Shown: positions 13,842 to 19,751 of the stretch, one piece after another
How the letters are laid out: every line of letters starts with the position of its first letter
How positions within the stretch are numbered: the stretch's first letter is position 1
Source of the DNA: HXMU1420-2 sp040830545
Lineage (GTDB): Bacteria; Pseudomonadota; Alphaproteobacteria; Rhodobacterales; Rhodobacteraceae
Assembly (NCBI GenBank): GCA_040830545.1
Contig: JBFOMB010000157.1
Coordinates: 1-21,883, forward strand
Reading direction: 5' to 3'
Length of the DNA: 21,883 bases
Translations under genes and position numbers: made by a program
The notes under the pieces: model-generated
Database searches by the model: none
Told to the model about the DNA's origin: nothing
The model's input: only the letters and a program-made list of their open reading frames with translations

Positions 13842-14198
13842 TCAGTCTTCAAGAAGCGACTGAACACGCTCCGGTGGCCGTCCTATAACCGCTTTGTCGC
13901 CCAGAATGGCCACAGGGCGCTCGATTAGGATCGGGTTGGCCGCCATCGCATCGAGCAGTACATCGTCCTGCGTATCCTTGCGCAAACCCAGTTCCTTGAA
14001 CCGCTTTTCACTCGTCCGCATCATGTCAACCACAGGGGGATTGCCCATCGCAACCCGCACCGCATCCAGTACCGCGCGCGTAGGTGGTGTGTCCAGGTAT
14101 CGACGCACTTGAATATCCACTTCGGCCTCTTCCAGCAGGGCCAGCGCCTGTCGCGATTTCGAACATCGCGGGTTGTGCCACAGTTCGATCACATCCAA
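13842..14198 (-). CDS. arsC: Arsenate reductase (glutaredoxin-type)
   Basis: The 118-residue protein has the thioredoxin-like ArsC fold with all key residues of the glutaredoxin-coupled family: Cys12 in HNPRCSKSRQAL, and arginines Arg61 (MMRTSEKRFKELGL), Arg94 (ERPVAI) and Arg107 (IGRPPE), matching in place the Cys12/Arg60/Arg94/Arg107 set of the plasmid R773 enzyme. It reduces arsenate to arsenite using glutathione and glutaredoxin. It starts inside the last codons of pyrD (10-nt overlap), so it is translated with it. No arsR, arsB or acr3 gene is in the window, which is unusual for an ars function and leaves open that this member has another thiol-redox role, as for YffB/Spx-like relatives. 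Confidence 0.9.
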   Translation of the reverse strand: MDVIELWHNPRCSKSRQALALLEEAEVDIQVRRYLDTPPTRAVLDAVRVAMGNPPVVDMMRTSEKRFKELGLRKDTQDDVLLDAMAANPILIERPVAILGDKAVIGRPPERVQSLLED

Positions 14199-15247
14199 TT
14201 CTCCCTTTTCGTACCAACAGCTTCGGCGACGGAATTGAACCCATCTCGTGCCAGTATTTCGTCCAATCCGCGCGCGATTTCACCTGCCAATGACAGTCCG
14301 TGAAAAACCAGCGCGGTGTACAGTTGCACAGCACTTGCACCCGCCGTGATCTTGGCATACGCGTCCTCGGCGGACGCAATTCCACCCACACCGATCAGAG
14401 GCAAGGCCCCGTTCAACAGTTGGTGCAAGCGGGCCAGAACCTGCGTAGATCGTGTAAACAGCGGTGCGCCTGACAAACCGCCTGCCTCGTTCGCATGCCC
14501 CGACTTCAATCCGGTTCGGTCCAACGTTGTGTTGGTCGAGATTACCGCGTCTACCCGTGTCGAAAGTGCGACTTCGGCCACATCTTCCAGCTCCGATGGC
14601 GACAGGTCCGGTGCGATCTTGAGAAAGACGGGGATAGGGCGGGACAGGGATGCCTTTGCCTCCATAACAGATCCCAGCAACCCAGCCAGCGCGGCCTTGC
14701 CCTGCAAATCACGCAGCTTCTCAGTGTTGGGGGAAGACACGTTGACCGTCGCAAAATCCAGATGCGGGCCGCAGGTCTCCAGCACCGACACAAAATCCGC
14801 AACACGATCCGTACTGTCCTTGTTCGCGCCCAGGTTCAGGCCGATCACGGCGTCGCGCGGACGATCTGCCAGCCGCGCCGCGATGGCGGTCATACCGTCA
14901 TTGTTGAACCCAAACCGATTGATCGCCGCGCGATCCTCGGTCAGGCGGAACAGGCGGGGTTTCGGGTTGCCGGGCTGCGGGCGCGGGGTAGCTGCCCCGA
15001 CCTCGATAAACCCGAACCCGCTGCGGGCCAGCGGGGCAAGGGCAGTCGCGTTCTTGTCAAACCCGGCGGCCAATCCCACCGGATTGGGCAGGTCGAGCCC
15101 AGCGGCCGAAGTGCGCAACCGCGTTGATGTCACCGGTCCACGCAGCGGCACCAGCCCCATTTGCAACGCGCGCAACGCAAACCCATGCGCCCGTTCCGGA
15201 TCAGTCTGGCGCAGGGCCGCCAGCCCGATGCGCTCCAGCAGGGTCAT
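14189..15247 (-). CDS. pyrD: Dihydroorotate dehydrogenase (quinone), class 2
   Basis: The 352-residue protein is a class 2 enzyme: it has the N-terminal amphipathic membrane-binding extension (ERIGLAALRQTDPERAHGFALRALQ, residues 5-29) before the FMN barrel. Barrel motifs in order are NPVGLAAGFDKNA (55-67), FIEVGAATPRPQPGNPKPRLFRL (80-102), NRFGFNNDG (110-118), NVSSPNT (169-175) with the catalytic Ser, KIAPDLS, STNTT and GVGGI. It oxidises dihydroorotate to orotate in pyrimidine synthesis and passes electrons to the quinone pool at the inner membrane. The ATG overlaps the DUF952 stop by 4 nt (ATGA), and its 3' end overlaps arsC by 10 nt, so the three genes form one tightly coupled operon. Assignment is certain. 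Confidence 0.97.
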   Translation of the reverse strand: MTLLERIGLAALRQTDPERAHGFALRALQMGLVPLRGPVTSTRLRTSAAGLDLPNPVGLAAGFDKNATALAPLARSGFGFIEVGAATPRPQPGNPKPRLFRLTEDRAAINRFGFNNDGMTAIAARLADRPRDAVIGLNLGANKDSTDRVADFVSVLETCGPHLDFATVNVSSPNTEKLRDLQGKAALAGLLGSVMEAKASLSRPIPVFLKIAPDLSPSELEDVAEVALSTRVDAVISTNTTLDRTGLKSGHANEAGGLSGAPLFTRSTQVLARLHQLLNGALPLIGVGGIASAEDAYAKITAGASAVQLYTALVFHGLSLAGEIARGLDEILARDGFNSVAEAVGTKRENWM

Positions 15248-15582
15248 GCCATCTTGTCCGGGAACTGATGCGCCCCATCCACGAACGGCAACGGTTCATG
15301 CCAGACCACGTCCGACAACCGCAGCGGCGCATAGAGATGCGGGAACAAGGCATCGCCGCGAGACACCTCCCATTTCAGAGCGTCGCCCAATGCGTCCGCC
15401 TCTAGCGCGAGTAGAATCAGGTCCGCCTCTCCTGCGAAATGCTTGGCCGCCGTTTCCGCCGCCTGCGTGGCGGTCGAAAAATGTACAAACCCGTCCGTCA
15501 CGTCGATCGGAGCGCCCGGAGTTTCACCCTGCGACTGCAGGTCGCGCCATTCGTCTGCGCGTAGAATTTTGTATATCAGCAT
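15244..15582 (-). CDS. DUF952 family protein
   Basis: The product starts best at the ATG at 15582 (MLIYKILRADEW, preceded by AGGCGG), giving 112 residues; an upstream ATG at 15624 has no ribosome-binding site. The motifs GFVHFSTATQAAETA (31-45) and GDALFPHLYAPLRLSDVV (76-93) are characteristic of DUF952, small proteins of unknown function that often accompany pyrD in alphaproteobacteria, as I recall. The family has been suggested to share a fold with ADP-ribosyl-handling proteins, but I see nothing that proves activity. The gene is first in the DUF952-pyrD-arsC operon, and its promoter must lie in the 119 bases before the divergent 5'-nucleotidase gene. Confidence 0.88.
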   Translation of the reverse strand: MLIYKILRADEWRDLQSQGETPGAPIDVTDGFVHFSTATQAAETAAKHFAGEADLILLALEADALGDALKWEVSRGDALFPHLYAPLRLSDVVWHEPLPFVDGAHQFPDKMA

Positions 15583-15646
15583 GCCCGCCTGATGCCGCTT
15601 CCATCCCAAACGGTCAAGCGTCACATGCAGGTCGCAAAACTCGATT

Positions 15647-15675
15647 TTGACTCTGCGCGCAAATCAGCGGAACAT
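15647..15675 (+). promoter_or_regulatory. Weak promoter candidate for the 5'-nucleotidase gene
   Basis: TTGACT at 15647-15652 is a good -35 element. A 17-base spacer leads to GAACAT at 15670-15675, a poor -10, 26 bases before the ATG. It lies in the divergent gap 15583-15701. Only the -35 is persuasive. Confidence 0.25.
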
Positions 15676-15701
15676 TTCCCCGTTCGACAAGGAGAAAAAC
15701 A

Positions 15702-17261
15702 ATGATGTCTCGAATCCTAACGTCGGTTGCCGCACTGGGCCTGATGGCCGGGGCCGCCGCCGCCGAATACAAGCTGACCATTCTGCACACGAATGACTTC
15801 CACGACCGGTTCGAGCCGATCAACAAGTATGACAGCGGCTGTAGCGCCGAGGACAATGACGAAGGCAAGTGCTTTGGCGGCATGGCCCGGATGGTGACCG
15901 CTATCGAAGAGGCCAAGACTCGCCATGACAATTGGCTGTTGGTTGATGCGGGCGACCAGTTCCAGGGCACGCTGTTCTATCAATACTACAAGGGCCAGAC
16001 AGCGGCCGAGTTCATGAATGGGCTGAACTACGACGCGATGGCCGTCGGTAACCACGAATTTGACGACGGGCCAGAGGCGTTGCTGGAGTTTGTGAAGCTG
16101 GCGAATTTCCCTGTGCTGATGTCCAACGCGGACCTGTCGGGTGAACCTGCGCTGAAGGATGTGATCCAGAAGTCGGTTGTCGTCGAGAAAAATGGCGAGA
16201 AGATCGGGTTGATCGGCGTCACGCCCATCAACAACGACGAACTGGCCAGCCCCGGACCAAACATCACCTTTTCCGACCCGTCGCCTGCCATTCAGGCCGA
16301 AATCGACGCGCTGACCGCTGATGGCATCAACAAGATCATCCTGCTCAGCCACTCGGGTTATGCCACTGACCTGGCGATTGCCGTGAACACAACCGGGCTG
16401 GATGTGATTGTCGGTGGACATTCGAACACGCTGTTGTCCAACACGTCCGACCGCGCGGCGGGACCGTACCCGGACATGGTGAACGGTGTGGCCGTGGTGC
16501 AGGCCTACGCCTATGGCAAGTATCTGGGCGAGTTGAACCTAACCTTTGATGATGATGGCAACTTGTCGGATGCCTCGGGCGAGCCGGTTCTGATTGACGC
16601 CTCGGTGTCTGAAAATGCAGACGTGAAGGCACGCGTGGCCGAGCTCGCACAGCCGCTGGAGGAGATCCGCAATAAGGTTGTGGCCGAGGCGGCAGAAGCC
16701 ATTGGTGGTGACCGCGCGGTGTGCCGGTCGCAGGAATGTTCGATGGGGTCGCTGATTGCAGACGCGATGCTGGACCGGGTGAAGGATCAGGGCATCGACG
16801 TGGCAATCCAGAATGGCGGCGGTATCCGCGCGTCGATTGACGCGGGACCTGTCACCATGGGTGAGGTTCTGACCGTGCTGCCGTTCCAGAATACGCTGGC
16901 GACGTTCCAGGTGACCGGCGCGGTGCTGCTGGAAGCACTGGAAAACGGCGTGAGCGAGGTTGAGGAAGGCGCAGGCCGGTTCCCGCAGGTGGCGGGTATG
17001 ACCTACGCCTTTGACGCATCCCAAGAGCCGGGCAGCCGGATCAGTGACGTCATGATTGGTGGCGCGCCGCTGGATCCGGCCAAGGTCTATGGTGTGGTGT
17101 CCAACAACTATGTCCGCAACGGTGGTGACGGGTACAAGATGTTCCGCGATGCGCAGAACGCCTATGACTTCGGCCCTGACCTGGCGGACGTGACGGCTGA
17201 ATTCCTGGCCGCAAATGCACCGTTCACGCCCTACACGGACGGGCGGATCACCGTGAAGTAA
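15702..17261 (+). CDS. Secreted 5'-nucleotidase / metallophosphoesterase (UshA/NT5E family)
   Basis: The 519-residue protein begins with a signal peptide (MMSRILTSVAALGLMAGAAAA, cleavage near residue 21) and so is exported to the periplasm. The metallophosphatase domain shows LHTNDFHDRFEPI (Asp32, His34), VDAGDQFQGT (Asp85), GNHEFDDG (Asn117, His118), LSHSGYATD (His217) and GGHSNT (His240), the two-metal site. The C-terminal nucleotidase domain has QNGGGIRASI (370-379), LPFQNTL and NGGDGYKMF (473-481), which bind the base and ribose. Two likely disulfides are Cys47/Cys57 and Cys341/Cys346. It hydrolyses extracellular nucleotides to nucleosides and phosphate, a common way for marine bacteria to gain phosphorus. 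AAGGAG lies seven bases before the first ATG. The neighbouring pyrimidine gene is on the opposite strand and probably coincidental. Confidence 0.94.
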   Translation: MMSRILTSVAALGLMAGAAAAEYKLTILHTNDFHDRFEPINKYDSGCSAEDNDEGKCFGGMARMVTAIEEAKTRHDNWLLVDAGDQFQGTLFYQYYKGQTAAEFMNGLNYDAMAVGNHEFDDGPEALLEFVKLANFPVLMSNADLSGEPALKDVIQKSVVVEKNGEKIGLIGVTPINNDELASPGPNITFSDPSPAIQAEIDALTADGINKIILLSHSGYATDLAIAVNTTGLDVIVGGHSNTLLSNTSDRAAGPYPDMVNGVAVVQAYAYGKYLGELNLTFDDDGNLSDASGEPVLIDASVSENADVKARVAELAQPLEEIRNKVVAEAAEAIGGDRAVCRSQECSMGSLIADAMLDRVKDQGIDVAIQNGGGIRASIDAGPVTMGEVLTVLPFQNTLATFQVTGAVLLEALENGVSEVEEGAGRFPQVAGMTYAFDASQEPGSRISDVMIGGAPLDPAKVYGVVSNNYVRNGGDGYKMFRDAQNAYDFGPDLADVTAEFLAANAPFTPYTDGRITVK

Positions 17262-17279
17262 CCCCAAGGGGTTGATTTT
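17260..17279 (+). terminator. Weak terminator-like hairpin after the nucleotidase gene
   Basis: AACCCC (17260-17265) faces GGGGTT (17268-17273), overlapping the stop codon, followed by GATTTT. The stem is short and the T-run only four bases, so termination would be partial. The larger inverted repeat at 17282-17334 follows within ten bases. Confidence 0.3.
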
Positions 17280-17281
17280 CG

Positions 17282-17334
17282 GCAGGGGCTCCCTTTATTT
17301 AACCATTATGTTAATTAATGAAGGGAGCCCCTGC
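17282..17334 (+). promoter_or_regulatory. 14-bp perfect inverted repeat enclosing the GST ribosome-binding site
   Basis: GCAGGGGCTCCCTT (17282-17295) is the exact reverse complement of AAGGGAGCCCCTGC (17321-17334). One G-U and three A-U pairs extend the stem to 18 bp around a 17-nt AT-rich loop. The right arm contains GGGAG (17323-17327), the only plausible ribosome-binding site for the ATG at 17336, which begins one base after the repeat. In a transcript carrying both arms the site would be buried. The AT-rich loop (TTATGTTAATTAAT) could alternatively supply a -10 element, making a shorter transcript without the left arm. Confidence 0.7.
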
Positions 17335-17335
17335 T

Positions 17336-17944
17336 ATGAAATGCCTGCATGTCTTTCCACCATCGCCAAACGCGAAAAAGGCGATGATGGTGAACCACCT
17401 GACCGGGTTGAACCTGCCGCTGACCATCGTGAACCTTCAGGAGGGCGAGCAGCAGTCCGATGCTTTCCTGGCGTTGAACCCGAATGGCAAAATACCTGTA
17501 TTGGAACTGGCGGACGGGTCATCGCTGTGGGAATCCAACGCGATGATCAACCGGATGGCCTCTGAAGCGAAAAGCGACCTTTGGCCTGCGACCATGGATC
17601 GTTACGACATCATGCGCTGGCAATTCTGGGAAGCCTGCCATTGGACGCCGGCCTGCGGCAAGTTCATCAGCAAACATCTGTTCCAGCGCGAAGGGATCGA
17701 CATGGAAGCGGCGGAGGTGGAGTTCCATCGCTTTGCCAAGGTGCTGGATGATAATCTGGATGGGCGCGATTGGCTGGTTGGGGCCGGGATGACAACGGCC
17801 GACATCTCGGTCGCGTGCATTCTGGCCTACAAGGAGGCTTGCCAGTATCCGCTGTCTGGCTACGTCAATATCGCGCGCTGGTTTGACAGTGTTCAGGCGC
17901 TCGACGCCTGGGCCGTGGCAAATCCGGCACCGAAGGCTGCGTGA
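17336..17944 (+). CDS. Glutathione S-transferase family protein (second copy in window)
   Basis: The start is taken as the ATG at 17336 because GGGAG lies eight bases upstream; an in-frame ATG at 17318 lies inside the hairpin. The 202 residues form a thioredoxin-like domain (LHVFPPSPNAKKAMMVNHLTGL at 4-25, NGKIPVLELADGSSLWESNAM at 50-70 with cis-Pro54 and Glu66-Ser67 for glutathione) and a helical domain (DGRDWLVGAGMTTADI). There is no Cys, Ser or Tyr in the usual catalytic place of the first helix beyond Ser10, so chemistry is uncertain. It differs clearly from the GST at 7450-8085 and is not a recent duplicate. Expected to be cytoplasmic; substrate unknown. Expression may be limited by the inverted repeat over its ribosome-binding site. 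Three further inverted repeats follow its stop. Confidence 0.87.
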   Translation: MKCLHVFPPSPNAKKAMMVNHLTGLNLPLTIVNLQEGEQQSDAFLALNPNGKIPVLELADGSSLWESNAMINRMASEAKSDLWPATMDRYDIMRWQFWEACHWTPACGKFISKHLFQREGIDMEAAEVEFHRFAKVLDDNLDGRDWLVGAGMTTADISVACILAYKEACQYPLSGYVNIARWFDSVQALDAWAVANPAPKAA

Positions 17945-17951
17945 GGCAGCG

Positions 17952-17973
17952 GGCAATTCTTCGACGAATTGCC
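17952..17973. repeat. Inverted repeat 1 of 3 between GST and YedK genes
   Basis: GGCAATTC (17952-17959) and GAATTGCC (17966-17973) are exact reverse complements around a 6-base loop, seven bases past the GST stop. There is no T-run after it. One base separates it from the next inverted repeat, with which it shares the GAATTG core. Confidence 0.55.
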
Positions 17974-17974
17974 T

Positions 17975-17994
17975 GCGAATTGTTGACAATTCGC
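17975..17994. repeat. Inverted repeat 2 of 3: 9-bp-arm near-continuous palindrome
   Basis: GCGAATTGT (17975-17983) and ACAATTCGC (17986-17994) are exact reverse complements around only two bases, better suited to a dimeric DNA-binding protein than to an RNA hairpin. The centre TTGTTGACAA resembles operators of GntR-type regulators. It also contains a perfect TTGACA (17983-17988), but no -10 element lies at the right distance. Confidence 0.6.
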
Positions 17995-17998
17995 CCTG

Positions 17999-18027
17999 CC
18001 ACCGCTCTGGCCAATTCAGGGCGGTGG
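17999..18027. repeat. Inverted repeat 3 of 3 before the YedK gene
   Basis: CCACCGC (17999-18005) and GCGGTGG (18021-18027) are exact reverse complements; one G-U and two further pairs extend the stem to 10 bp around a 9-base loop. It ends 15 bases before the YedK start codon and could affect its initiation or be part of its promoter. Confidence 0.5.
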
Positions 18028-18036
18028 GCCTAGCAT
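18008..18036 (+). promoter_or_regulatory. Candidate promoter for a leaderless YedK transcript
   Basis: TAGCAT (18031-18036) matches four of six -10 bases and ends six bases before the ATG at 18043, the spacing expected when transcription starts at the start codon. TGGCCA (18008-18013), 17 bases upstream, matches four of six -35 bases. There is no ribosome-binding site before the ATG, which agrees with a leaderless mRNA. Confidence 0.3.
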
Positions 18037-18042
18037 CGGGGC

Positions 18043-18702
18043 ATGTGCGGGCGCTTTGCAATCACCCTTCCAAATGATGCCATGGCGCAGTTGTTTGCCG
18101 CTGCGCCGGCCAATGACCTGCCAGATGTGCCGAATTACAATGTGTGTCCGACGACTCAGGTTCATGTGGTTCGGATGGGCGAGAACGGGCGTCAGTTGTT
18201 GCCCATGCGCTGGGGGTTTCTGCCGCATTGGTATAAATCTGAGACGGCTGGCCCGCTGTTGATCAATGCCCGCAGCGAAACGATTGCAGAAAAGCCTGCC
18301 TTTCGCGCGGCCTGCCGCGAGCGGCGTTGCCTGATCCTGGCCACCGGGTTCTATGAATGGACCAAGGATGCCGAGGGCAACCGGCTGCCCTGGTACATCT
18401 TTCGCGGTGATGGCTTGCCGATTGCCTTTGCCGGGGTCTGGCAGACGTGGGGAAAGGACGAGCCTCAACCTACCTGCGCCATTGTTACGACCGGTGCGAA
18501 TGACAGGTTATCGTCTATTCATCATCGCATGCCTCTGATCCTTGAAGAAGCGGATTGGCCTTTGTGGCTGGACGAAGCTGGTAAAGGCGCCGCGCGCTTG
18601 ATGCAGCCTGGCGCAGATGACGTGTTGGATTGGTATCGGGTTGACCCGGCAGTAAACTCGAACCGCGCGGCGGGTGAGGACCTGATTGTACCCTTGGGCT
18701 GA
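18043..18702 (+). CDS. SOS response-associated peptidase family, HMCES/YedK abasic-site crosslink protein
   Basis: The 219-residue product starts MCGRF, exposing Cys2 after Met removal. Other active-site residues are Asn75 (PLLINARSET), Glu105 (GFYEW) and His160 (SIHHRMP); the numbering matches that I recall for E. coli YedK (Cys2, Asn75, Glu105, His160). Further family blocks are MRWGFLPHW (55-63), EKPAFRAACRERRCL (83-97) and TWGKDE. Cys2 forms a stable thiazolidine link with abasic sites in single-stranded DNA, shielding them at replication forks. The start is fixed by the need for Met-Cys; no ribosome-binding site precedes it. The family is often linked with SOS genes, but I see no LexA box or SOS gene nearby. 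Family certain. Confidence 0.96.
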   Translation: MCGRFAITLPNDAMAQLFAAAPANDLPDVPNYNVCPTTQVHVVRMGENGRQLLPMRWGFLPHWYKSETAGPLLINARSETIAEKPAFRAACRERRCLILATGFYEWTKDAEGNRLPWYIFRGDGLPIAFAGVWQTWGKDEPQPTCAIVTTGANDRLSSIHHRMPLILEEADWPLWLDEAGKGAARLMQPGADDVLDWYRVDPAVNSNRAAGEDLIVPLG

Positions 18703-18737
18703 CCTGTGGACCGGGTGCAGGTGGTTGTGGTGGAAAT

Positions 18738-18760
18738 GAGTATTTGGACCAAGAAGAAGC
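18738..18760 (+). repeat. Third copy of the dispersed 23-nt repeat
   Basis: GAGTATTTGGA followed by CCAAGAAGAAGC shares its 12-base end exactly with both copies at 8156-8222. It lies in the 65-base gap between the YedK and LysR genes and ends seven bases before the LysR start, so its purine-rich end (AAGAAGAAG) is at the position of that gene's ribosome-binding site. Confidence 0.75.
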
Positions 18761-18767
18761 TGGGTAG

Positions 18768-19670
18768 GTGCGTGTGTCCGTGACGCTCAAGCAGTTGGAA
18801 ACGCTGGTCTGGGTGGCCGATCTGGGCGGGTTTCGTCGCGCGGCTAAGCGGATGAATACGACGCAGCCCAATGTGTCGGCGCGGATCGCGGCATTGGAGG
18901 AGGTTCTGGGCCAACGCTTGATGCATCGGGATGCGGGATCCGTGACTTTGACGCCAGCTGGGGAGGACGTGCTGGCCCACGCTCGGACTGTACTGCGCGC
19001 GACCGAGGATCTGGTGCTGGCGGCGGGGGATGCCGGGCGGTTTCAGGGGTTGTTGCGGTTGGGTGTGACCGAGATGGTCGCGTTCACGTGGCTCGACCGG
19101 TTCCTGAATCAGCTACAGCAGCGTTTCCCTGCGGTGCAGTTGGAATTGACGGTGGATCGCAGCGTGATCCTGACCGAGATGCTGGCGGATCGTCGGCTGG
19201 ACCTGGCACTGCAAAGCGCGCCGTTTGATCGGAGCATCAGTGGTGCGTTGCGGCTGGGGGATTATCCATTTGTCTGGGTGGGCGCGCCGGGTTTGGACCT
19301 GCCGGAGGGGGCGTTGACTTTAACCGATCTCACACGAGTCCCGGTGCTGACCCACGCGAGGGGGACGTTTCCCTATGACCAATTGAGCGCGCATCTGTCC
19401 GGGCAATCACGTGGGGAGGCGCGGCGGATCACCTCGACCAATTTGGCGGCCTGCATGCGGTTGGCCGAAAACGGTATGGGTATTGCGTGTTTGCCAGAGG
19501 TGATGGTGCGGGAGGCTTTGGCGCAGGGGCGATTGAGGCAGTTGGACTATAGCTGGGTGCCCGATCCGTTGCGGTTCTCAGCACGTTTCGATGCGGACAG
19601 GGGGGCGGCATTTGTTGGTCAAGTGGCACAAATGGCCGTGACAGAGGATCAGAAATTTCGATCCTTGTGA
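18768..19670 (+). CDS. LysR-family transcriptional regulator
   Basis: The 300-residue product is a full-length LysR protein. The N-terminal winged helix-turn-helix spans about residues 5-62 (LKQLETLVWVADLGGFRRAA, then TTQPNVSARIAALEEVLGQRLMHR), followed by a linker helix and a substrate-binding domain from about 90 (GLLRLGVTEMVAFTWLDRFL) to the C-terminus (ENGMGIACLPEVMVREAL). It reads as a ligand-responsive activator or repressor. The start is one of three GTGs (18768, 18774, 18780); no ATG is available and the ribosome-binding site is provided, if at all, by the GAAGAAG of the dispersed repeat. The gene is co-directional with hyuA, unlike the commoner divergent layout, but the half-site cluster at its 3' end suggests it controls hyuAB. 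Ligand unknown, perhaps a hydantoin, oxoproline or related cyclic amide. Confidence 0.92.
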   Translation: MRVSVTLKQLETLVWVADLGGFRRAAKRMNTTQPNVSARIAALEEVLGQRLMHRDAGSVTLTPAGEDVLAHARTVLRATEDLVLAAGDAGRFQGLLRLGVTEMVAFTWLDRFLNQLQQRFPAVQLELTVDRSVILTEMLADRRLDLALQSAPFDRSISGALRLGDYPFVWVGAPGLDLPEGALTLTDLTRVPVLTHARGTFPYDQLSAHLSGQSRGEARRITSTNLAACMRLAENGMGIACLPEVMVREALAQGRLRQLDYSWVPDPLRFSARFDADRGAAFVGQVAQMAVTEDQKFRSL

Positions 19671-19696
19671 TAGGATCAAATAATTGGACGTGATCC
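19645..19696. promoter_or_regulatory. Candidate LysR operator: alternating GGATC/GATCC half-sites before hyuA
   Basis: AGGATC (19645-19650), GATCCT (19660-19665), AGGATC (19672-19677) and GATCC (19692-19696) alternate in orientation over 52 bases, spanning the LysR stop codon and the following gap. TTG-N9-CAA (19665-19679) also fits the T-N11-A pattern of LysR boxes. Part of the cluster is coding, so some matches may be chance. Its place 56 bases before hyuA is right for activation. Confidence 0.4.
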
Positions 19697-19751
19697 ATTG
19701 GTGCGCCTAGCCTGAGCCAAATAACCCTGCCGCCCCAATGAAGAGATCGCC

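Noticed and set aside
13809..13842. 7-bp inverted repeat AGACTTA/TAAGTCT between the convergent MATE and arsC genes, as a two-way terminator
   Set aside because: AT-rich stem with a 20-base loop and no T-run on either side; too weak to call, though some terminator is expected here.
14316..15650. 444-codon open frame on the plus strand, antisense to pyrD and DUF952
   Set aside because: Rich in Ala, Pro, Arg and Ser with no domain pattern; both opposite-strand genes are firmly identified.
17984..18011. Promoter based on the perfect TTGACA inside the second inverted repeat before the YedK gene
   Set aside because: No -10-like hexamer lies 16-18 bases downstream; the match follows from the palindrome.
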